A stretch of 64,000 nucleotides of DNA from positions 3,727,642 to 3,791,641 of the forward strand of contig JNVV01000001.1 in assembly GCA_000733355.1 (NCBI GenBank), given 5' to 3'. The translations under genes were made by a program, and so were the position numbers. This stretch comes from Falciphora oryzae (lineage: Eukaryota; Ascomycota; Sordariomycetes; Magnaporthales; Magnaporthaceae). Numbering within the stretch: the stretch's first letter is position 1; every line of letters starts with the position of its first letter. Of the stretch, positions 22,585 to 33,275 are shown piece by piece. The notes under the pieces are model-generated. The model searched no databases. It worked only from the letters and a program-made list of their open reading frames with translations, and had not been told where the DNA came from.

Positions 22585-24772
22585 TCAAGGTCTTTCGCGG
22601 TACTTGGGCTTCCTCGCCATGTTGACAACCGGCGGCGGCTCGTCATCCATGGGGTAGGGTAGCGTCGAGGCTCCCGGCCGCCGTCCGCCAACGGCTTGGT
22701 GCTCCGGAAGGGGTGTCTTGGGTGGGAGCGGCGGTGGGTAGCTAGGGTGAGCCCCGTGGTGCGGCTGATGGTTGCCCGACCTGTTTCCGTCATCCGCTCG
22801 ACGTTGTGGCTGCTCGTCAGCCCCCATGATCGCAATCTTGTCCTGCCCCGACGCGTTCCGCCACTGAGCCGGCGTCGGCGCCATCTCTACGAGGCGGTCT
22901 CCATCATCCTCTGAATCTGTCAACGCACTGACAGCGCTGAGTGTGCTGCCGGCCATTGAAGGGGTCTGCTGATGAGACGACTGTCGCGGACTGCTCGTTC
23001 CTGCGGGGCGGATCCCCGCCGGAAGAGCCGTGGCGCCGGGCGGGGGTGGCAACGGGCGATCTGTCAAGCGGTCACCCGAACTCCGTGGAGAAGTTGCCGA
23101 CCCAGGCACCCCAAGACTGTCCCGTCCCGACTCATATGACTGCCTGCTCGAGGGCGTCATGGGAGCGTAGCCGTAGTTCGGTGGGCCGGTCGGCATGTCA
23201 CCCGGCAGCTCGACCGCGAACGGCATCGAGACCTCGGACGACGTCTGAACCAGCTCTGGTACGGGGGCTACGCGGTCCCATCGCATCTTGGCGCGGTGGA
23301 TCTTGGCAAGCTTCGCGGCGGCGCCTTGAACCATGCTGTTCTCGTCGTGACGGCGCAAGTACTGCCTCGTGCCTGTGCTGATATCGGCGAGGCGGTGCCA
23401 CTCGTTCATACCAAACTCTCCCACGCCCATCTCCACGTTGAGGCGATAGTAGTTCTCGACGTTGACCCCACGCTTAATGAGGTGCTCCTTGTAGACGTAC
23501 TGGTGGATGGTCTCGCACCCCTCGATCTTGGCGATCAGCTTCCTCCTCGCCTCGGCAAACTCGCCCAGAAAACCCTCGTACCAGACCGACTGATTTGCAT
23601 CGCTGCTCTTCGGACGCTTTCCCGTTCCTACGCTGATGAAGACACCAACTTCACGGCCCGGCCACTCATTGACTACGGCCTCGTCCAAGGCCTGTATCGC
23701 GGGGTTGAAGGTGCCGGCACCGTCATCGTGGAACACCGACTGGCCAATTCGGATGGGCTTGAAGGCAAGGCCGATCGCGCACGTCGCCCTTCCCGCTTCC
23801 CATATTCTGCAATCAGACTCTGGCGCCGGTTCCTTTCTTGAATCGTAGGATCTCAATATTGCCGGCTCGGCACCCTTCTGGGTACCCTTGTATATCGCGG
23901 TGACGGCCCTGTTCATGAGGAAACATCTAATTAGCAAACCAGTGTAATGACTTTGAGCACGAAACACCATGTCGCAGTCTTGCCACTCGAGATTACTCAC
24001 GTTTTTGTCCTATTCTCTCTTGCGTCGTAAAGGCTTGCTTCGGGGTCGCCTCCCCGCGAATTATAGGCCGGGCGGGCCATCTGCGTTGTTGGACTCCTGG
24101 CGCTGAAGCTGACCACGCTCGCATTGCTGGAATGCCTGCGGGGGTACTGCTGGCCGTTCGGGCGCGCCAATCTGTTGCGATGGGTGGCGCTTGCGTTGCT
24201 CGTAGCCGGTGACTCGGACCCATCGTTGCCCTCCGCCTCGTCGACTGTGTGTTCCCTCACGGCCTCCTTGATGGCGAGCTCAAGCATCGAGGCCTTGAAA
24301 AGTGTCGACCTCGTGGGTATTCCGAGTATCGTCTTGTCCGTCTCGAACACCATACGTGTCAGGCGCACATACAGCTCCTTGCACGTCTCGAGGTCCAGCC
24401 GCAGGCGGCCGAGCATAAGGGCGATCAGTCCGCCCGTGCCCGTGCCCACGATGAGGTCAAAGTGGTCGGCCGGCTTCGGGATTTCGGAACGGCGCGGGGC
24501 GCGCCCTTCGATCTCGACAAACGTCCTGTGCATAATCTCCTGGAGTATGATGAAGATGCTATAGCCGCGCACTCCTCCTCCATCTGTATTTGCGGTCAGT
24601 CGGCAATACGTCAGCCACCATCGTCGCCAAAGCGGGTCTGCCGAGAAGGAAGAAAAAATTGAAAGGACGGAAGAATTGTACGTCCCGTCGCGCGCGCGCA
24701 CTCACCTAAAGAGAGTACCCGGAGGGGAGGACCCTTGGTGGTGTCCTTCCTCCGCACATGGCTGATGTCCAT
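22585..24772 (-). CDS. Patatin-like phospholipase-family protein lacking the nucleophile serine
   Basis: Patatin-like enzymes are lipid acyl hydrolases using a Ser-Asp dyad. Exons are 24772..24706, 24583..24001 and 23908..22585, giving 657 residues; splice phases join cleanly (VLSL-DGGGVRGYS and ENRTK-TAVTAIYKGT). The oxyanion loop DGGGVRGY is at residues 23-30. The nucleophile elbow, normally GTSTGG, reads GTGTGG at 69-74, so the expected serine is Gly71 (codon 24440..24438). The partner aspartate appears intact (FHDDGAGTFNPA). Downstream FISVGTGKRP and the block before MRWDRVAPVPELV match fungal patatin proteins. The C-terminal ~250 residues are Pro/Ser-rich and disordered. It may be a non-catalytic relative, perhaps lipid-binding; activity should not be assumed. 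Confidence 0.9.
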
Positions 24773-27700
24773 GGTCGCGTTGGTCTCTCGCAGGCCTCGT
24801 CGTTGGCGTCGTTGACTCCTAGGAACCTCTGGTAGATTTGCGCCTAGGCGCGATGGATTTGGTGCAGAGTGATGTCTTGCTAGTCTTGCTAGTTGACCAG
24901 CGGGGAAGACTCGGGCAGCGGAGCGGCTAAGTCCAAATCGATCGGGGGCGAGGCAAAGATGCGCGGGCCTGCGGGTTGGGTCGACTCGACTCGAATGAAT
25001 GGATCAATGATGGCAAACAAGCAACAGGATTCAATCGAATGGAACTCCCCACAGCGACAGCGGGCCCTTGATTGACAGTGACGCACGACGCAGGGCAGGG
25101 TGCGGCGGTGCCGGAGCTTGGGCCAAATGGAGGGGCGTTTCTGGCCGATCGCAAAGCCCACACAGGACGGGAAGCAAACTCGAATCAAAAAGGGGGTCGC
25201 TGCCAAAATGTCGGGTTCATCGTTCTTTGAGTTGACCAGGATAGAGAGCGGAGCGCAGAACAGAAGAGAAGAAGAGAAGGGCGATTGTCGCAGTGGAGGG
25301 AGCCGGAATTGTGTCACCGTTGTTTTTTTTTTTTTTTCTTCCCCAGCCAACGGGCACGGGGATGTATTGGCGCTTGCCTGGCGGGTGTTCTTGTGACGCC
25401 TGCGTTTCTGGGCGTGCAGACTCGTGTGGCCTTGGGCAAACCCGACGTGGGTGGCAGTGCAGGCTGGGGCTTCCCTGCTTCTGTCGTGTTTAGTCGATCA
25501 GGCACCCGCCAAACCTCGGGTTTCCTGGTGGCGGCTCTCCTCTTTGAAGATGGGTCCCCTGGTCTGCTCAGCTTGTCAAGCGAGTGTCGAGCAGATTTTA
25601 TGTCCCAAACCTGACATGCAGATGTTTTGTTTCCCACCGGAATGAGCGGAAATGATTTTACGCTTACATTGTGGATGTTGGTCCTGGCTGACCTCTCTGT
25701 AGTCAGATCACCGAACGACTGGGTCTCATGTAGGGTCTTCCGAGGAGTCCCCTAGCGGTCAGATCAGCTCGGCACATGCACCGGACATGAAGCCGCGGCG
25801 GACGTCGTGCAGGTGTCAGAAATCTATCTTCCGTCTCAATCACCTGTGGGCGTTGACGGTGCTAGCCCTGAAGAACGGCAAGGTTTGACCAGAGCTGCTG
25901 CTTGCGCCATCGTCGTCTAGACTGGGGCTTCCCGCAAGTCAGGCAGGCAAGGGAGGTAGGTTAAACCTTCGGCATCTTGCGGGCTTGCATCTGCAGGTGT
26001 GGTATCGTAGACACGCGGCGGCCAGGAACCCGGAGGGGGGGCGGAACGTCATGGCTGTCTCAGATCGCTCGTTAGGTCGACCGGTCGCGCGCAAACGTCG
26101 CCCGTCTCTGAGGCCGCCACGCCAGGCCCGCATGCGCCGGGTGAGCCCACTCAGGCAACTGGGCAGAGTTGATTGGCTCCCGGCGCAGCCATCTCCATCG
26201 GGTTGATTTTCATGTGTCTCCCGCTGGGAGGTGGCGCAGCCTGCCGGCGAGCACGCGCGCGTTCCAGCCAACGGGTCCCTGCTGGCTGGTTGATTCGATT
26301 CAAGTTCGCCACGGCGCGGACATGGGACGGCAATGTTACTCCGTATAAGTGCGTATGCGCGAATCCGACTGCGCACGACGTTGCATCCACTAACACCAAG
26401 ACTCCCCTTTCTCGACTATCACGACCATCTCCGCCAAAAACGCTGTTGCCATCGCCTCACTAATTTATTTCTTCTCCGCCTTGGCGTCCCCAGCATTATC
26501 TGCAAATTTCGTGCATGCTGCCGTAGCTCTCGAAAATGGCGAGACCGGCGAGGGAACATACCTATTCTCAACTTGGGCTATAATGATTCGCTCCAAACAC
26601 GAAGCGCCATGGAATACCCGCCAACCAGCCAGCCCCAGTCTCCTGCAGTATTCTCGCCAGCCTCACCAAAGTCGAGGGTCGACAGCTCTATCCCCTTGAG
26701 TGCCGTTGAGTGCCCGACTGCCAAAACTGGAATAAGTCTCCAGAATTTATCCCTGATAAAGATTCGTGATTGATTGAGAGAGGAAGATCTGCGGACGGGC
26801 ACTCAACGGCACTCAAGGGGATGCAGAGCCCGGCCCCCAAAAATAAACATGGAATATGCTTGGGCGATGTCCCAGAATAGGACGTGTTCAAGCACGCATC
26901 CACAAACCCAATTCCACCGCTGCGCCATCCTGGCCTTGACAGGGGATTAAATGGGAGACCGTTGAAACTTGGGGGCTTTGCAAAGAGACGCCAACCTCCC
27001 GTGCCTCCCCCAGCTATGACCAAGCCACCGGGCACACGGTTAGTTTTTCTCTGCGAGCCCTGACGTGTGTGATCCTGTCGGCGCTAGGGGACTCCTCATT
27101 CGGAAACCATCGCCAGCCTTCTCCTCTATGGGTGGCCTTGGGCCCACTACATCATTGGTGTTTACACCTAATTTTCGCGCGCTGCATTTGGGCTCGGACT
27201 CGCGAGAACTTTCTCCGTGAGAAGCTTTTGTCTTGATGTATTTTGTCCGCGCAGTTTCTCATTATCCTCTAACCACCTTGTCCCTCCCTCAATGCTTCAC
27301 TCGTTTATGTCTCCATCGTGATGTGTCTCTAGGTGTCTCTTGCTCCCCGTGAGAGTGAAAGGAAGGTTCGGGCTAGCTTCAGCCCTACTGCAGGTGGACC
27401 CATCCACGTCCGGGGCCGTTTGGAGGGGTGGGGAGCACGGGTCGAGAGCTCCTCCAGGCAGCTCAGCCTCTGTTCAACGCCGTCATCCTTGCACCGTTCC
27501 CGACAAACCAGGACCAAACACAGATCTTGGAATGCGGACAATGCCAGGGGCCAAGAAGTGTCTTGCTCACTCGCTTCCGCAGACAATTGCTGCATGACAA
27601 CCCTGAGGTAGAGTCACTGCAGCAGTGCTGCCTAGCATCCATTTACAAACAAAGGTAGCGCTGTGGGTGGAACATACGGTATTGGGATGGCGGAAGCACG

Positions 27701-28235
27701 AAAAGACCGTGATCATCACCAGTAAATCGTCACACCTATGGCGGGCGCAGCTCGACTCCGGTCCAAGTCTCCCCGCCTCAAGCCTTCCATGGCCTGCCCG
27801 CCCCGGCAAGCGGGGTATCGTGGCACATTTTTCAGCCTACAGTGCCCGTCGTGGAAGATCCCAGCCATTCATATCGAGGGGCGTGTCAAACGCTCCTTCC
27901 TACTGCACCATGATCCTTCGCGCCCGCGGCGCTGGTACCTGACCACTCCTGATCGGCAGCAAGTAACCTAGCACGCCTAGCCCCCGGCAAAGCCTTGCCG
28001 TCTTGTCTTGCATGTCCCCCATCCTCTCCCGAGCACACAGTGCCGTGAAACTTCTTGGTATAAAGGCCGAGGCCTTCCTTCTCCTTGAACAGCCTGTCCG
28101 CATCCCGTCCGGCTTTCCAGGGACCCTCCCGTCTTCCATTGCCCGACCACAAACAACCACTTCGCTGCGCCAAGCTTCCGCACACGAGCGCGATCACTTC
28201 CCACTCTTCTCGAGACCATAAAGATCAGACCCAAG
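24773..28235. other. 3.5-kb spacer
   Basis: Upstream regions of the patatin-like and MARVEL-like genes face each other here. Contents I can name: a T run near 25321-25336 and a perfect 27-nt inverted repeat at 26690-26822. A short Pro/Ser-rich open frame starts at 26609 but lacks support as a gene. No RNA gene recognised. Confidence 0.45.
26690..26822. repeat. Perfect inverted repeat, 27-nt arms
   Basis: Arm 1 is 26690-26716 and arm 2, its exact reverse complement, is 26796-26822, with 79 nt between. Beyond a two-base bulge the arms extend by five further pairs (GCTCT outside). It could form a cruciform or an RNA hairpin, or be the remnant of a small inverted-repeat element. No target-site duplication is evident. 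Confidence 0.85.
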
Positions 28236-29008
28236 ATGCTGAACCTCGTCGCATTGGGCCTTCGAGGCTTCATGGTACGGTCGGCCCGGCTCTCTCTCCG
28301 ATCTGCTCGAGAGCCCCAAGTCCAACATCCTATGTTCTGATCCTGATTTGTGGCCCATGAAATCCGCAGCTCATCGCCGCTGCCGTCGTCCTCGGTATCT
28401 CGGTCACTCTCGCCAAGCACCAGGTTGTCGAGGGCCCTCCCGCCGAGACCTCCTTCGCTAGCTTCACCGGTGGATTTGGCATCTTTGCCGCCGCCGTCGG
28501 AATCGCTGCCATCTTCTTCGAGGCGATCCCCTCGCTGGTGCCCTTGGCCCTCGATGGCCTGTCCGCACTCTTCTTCCTCGCGGGCGGAATCGTCAGTCTT
28601 CCCCTCCATCGACATCCCCGTATCTTCGACCGCTACACCGCGTGACGACCACCCCGACTACCTGATGCACCGCAATTACTCGTGGCTCGATTGCTGACTT
28701 TGCACCAACTATGGTTCTAGGCCCTCACCATGGCAATGAAGGGTGTTTCATGCACTTCTTCCAGCGACGGACAGGACCTTATACGATACCTAAACAAGAT
28801 CTTGAACGGCGGATGCTACACGGCTAGCCGTTGTGCCGTAGGCGACGGCATGAGAAGCGAGGATGATCTGTACAACGAGCTCAAAGGCCGATGCGTGCGG
28901 GCACAGGCAGACTTCTCCTTCCAGTACATCGCCTTCGTCGCTGCTCTCGGCTGCCTCGTAGTGACGTTCCTCTCGGTGAGGAGGTCTGGCACCAAGGTCT
29001 TCGCCTAA
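28236..29008 (+). CDS. Small MARVEL-like tetraspan membrane protein
   Basis: Exons are 28236..28274, 28370..28591 and 28721..29008, giving 182 residues with all junctions in phase 0. The 5' donors are GTACGG and GTCAGT. Four hydrophobic segments are visible: near 8-28 (LGLRGFM-LIAAAVVLGISVT), 45-65 (FGIFAAAVGIAAIFFEAI), 68-88 (VPLALDGLSALFFLAGGIAL) and 150-170 (YIAFVAALGCLVVTFLSV). The loop between the last two holds cysteines (SCTSSS, GGCYTASRC, GRC). Order and short termini fit the fungal MARVEL family (Nce102-like and relatives), which organise plasma-membrane or vesicle domains. The exact orthologue is not claimed; function is inferred from topology and family resemblance. Confidence 0.85.
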
Positions 29009-32000
29009 ACGCCGGATAGAGCGTGCCTCTATGGGCTATATCCACGGACCCTCTATTGAGTCTCGAAGCATCGGACCTGGGAGATGCTCTACTTGAAACC
29101 TTTCCAAGGCACGCGGCACCAGTCACCAAGGCCGTCCCAGGCCACCCCTCGGCATGAGATGACGATGTTTGTTGGAATTTTTTTACGTCAAATCTGATTT
29201 TACGGCAGTCGAGATACCACTTTATTCATTCGTTCGCCCTAACTTTCTATTTCTCCGAACATCTTTCCCACTGCATTAGTCACTGAGCAGGCGTGTGGAT
29301 AGATTGGGGCTTGTGGATTTTGATATAGGAGAGACAACGGAGCGGATATCATGAGGCGTTTGTGGATGAGACAGTCGTAATTATTCTCGTTAGTTAGATC
29401 CAATGAACGTTATCTACCATTCGCATGAATAGGGCCGTACAGCTGATTACTCTAACTTCTCCGCTCAGATCGATATGACGATGTCTGTGGAAGGCGTTGG
29501 ACCCCAGGTTCCGGCGCATGCACTCGGAGGACCCTCGGGGCTCAGAGTCAGGGAGCAGGGAACGGCCTTCCCGTGATCTTGCACGTGCATATAACGGCGT
29601 CTCCTGCTCTCCCTCTTGTAAATAGATTCCTTCCCCTGTTTATACACAATATGGGTGACCTTCTACTGGTCGGTCGGATCTGTTGTCCGTCACCTTTGGA
29701 GATCTCCAGCCTAATAGGAGAGAAGCTCCTGCCAACAGAAGGGGCATATGACCCTAGGCACGTGATATGATTAAATGCTGTTTTGGGAATTGTGAAACGA
29801 ATATCACTTAACCTCGAGTCTGCTACCGGTTCTCCCGAATGAATTACGAAACACTTTTCATTTGATATAAGGATAACGTCTAGATACTGTTTTGAGAGTG
29901 TGTTTCGGGGAGTTCTTCTAGCCCACAGCATCCTCTGAAATACATTACGCGGAGACACTACTGCCCAGAAAGGTGTAATCCCAGAACTCTTGATAGCTCG
30001 AACGAGGTTATGATCGGGAGAACATTCATTGAGATGAACCGCTAGTGGGTACTCACTTGTTCTAACAGACCGTTTTGGACATCTGAAGGGGATGGGTTGT
30101 TAAGCTCTGTCACCGAAAGGGGCTGCTAGCTAGTTGTGTATTGGCAAGGTAAATCAACCGCCATCCATATTACGCTTCAGCATTCTCTAGAGCTTACCAG
30201 TTCGACTCGCAAGTGGCACCAAGGGCTTTCAGTGCCGAAGCGGTGAGTGGTAGGTTCTAAGCTTTCAAGAAAAAAAAAAAAGCATTTTCACAGTGACACA
30301 AGGAACTTGTGACAAAAAGGACGTAAGGCGATGCATCAGAGCCAAAGAGGCATGGCGACATGGCTGATCGGCCTGTCTCTATGTCTGTGGAGAGAAAGCA
30401 TTGCGTCTAGGTCACAATCTAGCATGTATTTATATCTGACAAACGCTTTCTTGTTTTTATACTTTGTAGATGCTGCTTATATAAGATCCATGCACCTGCA
30501 TCTTCTGTGGTCGGGAAACAACACTCCAATAAGAGCAAAGTTCGCTCGCGTGTGGGTCCGTAATACGCTTCCACGCGGCTGCAAAGAGGTCAGCAGCCAC
30601 GCTCATCAAGAGAGCTGGACGTAGCAGGATGACGAGGGCTACCGCTGCCCCAGAGCCATGGCGACGCAGAGTTGGGCGGCTGACGGTGAGGGGTGAAGAA
30701 AATCGGTGGGTCGCATATGTTTGCACACCGACAATTGCTAGGGGGGCTCAATGGTGGGAGGCGTGGAGCGGGTGGGTTGCGTATGTATGTGAGTTTTGGG
30801 TTCGCGCGCGCCGCTGCTGCTGGCTGATTCCTGGATGGAGCTGATTATGGGCTTTGATGGCCCGAAACGGATGTAAGCGTGTGCTTTTAGCGCCGGACAT
30901 CGGAGCGTGCAGCAGCGGACTGGCAAATATTGATTCTGCTGCAGACGTGTTGTTATAAGGGTGCTGCTTCGCCAAGAAAACGAGGTGAGGAAGGCAGTCA
31001 CACGTGCACCCGTCGTCGCAACCCCGCAAGCTAGGAGAGCATTGGGGAATGGAGCCGGGCAGCAAGGCGCGGGAGTCGCGACGGCCTTCCCTGCTTCCTT
31101 GTCTGCTATCCCATCCCTGAGGTTGTCACGTTGCCCTTCGGCCTGTTTGTCTCAGTCCCCCGCCTCCAGTCGTTTTGCTCCTTCTCACAATCGGTCCTCT
31201 CTCCACTGACAGCGATGCATCCCTGACTCGACATCCTTGCAGCTCGATAGCGCAGCCGTCCAACCACAGACAATGAGCACCACAGAGCCGGCTGCAATCC
31301 AGAAGGCCAAAGGGTCTGGTCGGTTTGCAGGGCGGCCAAAGAGGTTGCCACAAAATGCCATCGCCTCCCCGCCCCGATTGGACCAGGTCATCCCACTTCA
31401 TGCGCCTGCAGTTGACGCCACCGGATCACCTCCTCCACCGATTCGAGCTTCCGGCTGGGTCGTCCACGACAAAAAAAAATTAGCGCCTCTCACCTGCCCA
31501 CACCACCGCCAGAAAAGTAGTACAGATAAGATACAGGAACAGGAAAGAGGTACGGGAACAGGAAAGAGATACAGGACTAGGAAAGAGATACAGGACTAGG
31601 AAAGAGATCCAGGAAAAGGAAAGAGATCCAGGAAAAGGAAAGAGATACAGGAAAAGGAAAGAGATACAGGAACAGAAAAAGATACAGGAACAGAAAAAAT
31701 TATTACCGGAACAGGAAAATACTGGAAGCATTGGGGTGCTATCTTTTCCGTCGCGAACGAGAGTAAACAAAGGCAAAGAAATTAAAATAAAATAAAATGG
31801 GACAAAGTAAAACAGGAAGCTGGCAATCTACGACCAGCCATTCATTCACGCATCCCCAGCGCTAACTGCTGTGCCTAGCGTCCCGTCCTTTAGGCTGGCT
31901 GCAGCAGATCACCAATCAACCAGACCGGGTGGGCCGATACACCACGTAGCCGAGGCGCGGCGGCCATGGAAACCCAAACAAAGGCTGGATGGTACGGCCA

Positions 32001-33275
32001 GCCAAAGGCGGCGGTAGGGTGTATGTAGGTATGGGGCCCCGTTGAAGCCTGAAAGGCAGCCGGCGCCGGTCGGTGTGGTCTCGACTCTCGTGTCGGTCTG
32101 TCGTGGAGTCTTCCCACTGTTTGTTGCGTGTCCACGGCGACGGGAGGAAAATCCCGAGGCGCACACAGCAGCATCAGCAGGCAGTGGCGGCAGCAAACAA
32201 CAGGGCCTGGCTGCATGCGTTGCGTTGCGCGAGAAACGACGGCGTCTTGGGGCGCGCCAAGGCCGAATGCCCGTCCTGCTCGTAGATTTACCTACATACC
32301 TCCTCGCTCTAAGAAAATTTAGAAGAGAGACTCGGCGGCAAATCAATTGAGCCTGTCGCCGTCCAGGAGGGGGAGGAGTCGAGCCGGGACGGACAATGGA
32401 ACCATAAAAGATGATGGGTGGATGGATGGAGACTCATGCCGGGAGGGGGAAAAGAATCGATCCCCTTGATGGCGGCGATGGGGGCCGCTGATTGGCGGAG
32501 GCTGAATGGCTGGCTGGGCCTTGGTCGCGACAGCCTCCTTCCGGCGATTCCATCAGGCCGCACGCAGGTTGGCACAGTTGGGCATGGATCGAGGTGTGCT
32601 ACGGCGTGTGCTTGGCCGCTCGCGCTGCGCGGGCCCACACGAGCCCTGATGGCGCCTTCTCACAGGTGCCCGCCCGGGCCTTTCCAGGTCATGCCCTCCC
32701 GCGCTGGATGCACTGGCTGCACTGGCTGCACCACCGAGTCTGGCCGGCTGCAAGATGCTGCACTCGACTGCTGCACTGCTGGCCGGCGCCCACCCACCCG
32801 GCTCCAGAGCTCCGCTGCTCGCTCAATGCCAGGCCCCAGTGCTGGCCTGGCCCCCTCCATGTCACCACGAGGCTAAGTGGTAGCCGAACCTCCTCGCCAA
32901 AAGCTCTCGCACAGCCTTCTCCCACCCCCCCAGGCCTCCGGTTCCTGGCCACCACGCCCGCTCGTTTCCATGCTCCCTTGTTTTTTTTTTCTTGCTCCCA
33001 CCGCCCCATCCACCACCCGCTGCTGCTCCCACTTGGCCACGCCAATTGCCTCATTTATTGCTGCCTTCTCGTCGCTTCTAGCCCGTCGACGCGTTCTTTG
33101 CGGTGCCAGCCTCATTGCCTTCTGCCTTGCTTGGGGTGCCACAGCCTGCCGCCTCTTGGCCTGCCCTCACCGTATTCTCCCGCGAGCTCCTGCTTGCCCG
33201 CGACTGTGCGAGCCCATCCCACCTCGCTTTCCCGCCATTGCGACCGACCTGACGACTGCCGCCACCGCTCCTCGA
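29009..33275. other. 4.3-kb spacer with a 19-bp minisatellite
   Basis: AT-richer from about 29160 to 30560, then more GC-rich. It carries the minisatellite at 31528-31728 and the presumed promoter and leader of the caspase-like gene. Frames on both strands lack recognisable motifs; no transposase or reverse-transcriptase signature was seen. Confidence 0.45.
31528..31728. repeat. Minisatellite, 19-bp purine-rich unit
   Basis: About ten imperfect copies of a 19-bp unit of the form AGAGATACAGGAAAAGGAA, with variants at positions 7 and 13-14; the outer copies are more diverged. The strand is almost pure purine. Its unit length and core (ACAGGAAAAGGAAA) resemble, on the opposite strand, the array at 36942-37055. 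Confidence 0.9.

Noticed and set aside
29160..30560. AT-richer stretch considered as a degraded (RIP-affected) transposon
   Set aside because: No transposase or reverse-transcriptase motifs, no terminal repeats seen; dinucleotide indices would have to be computed.
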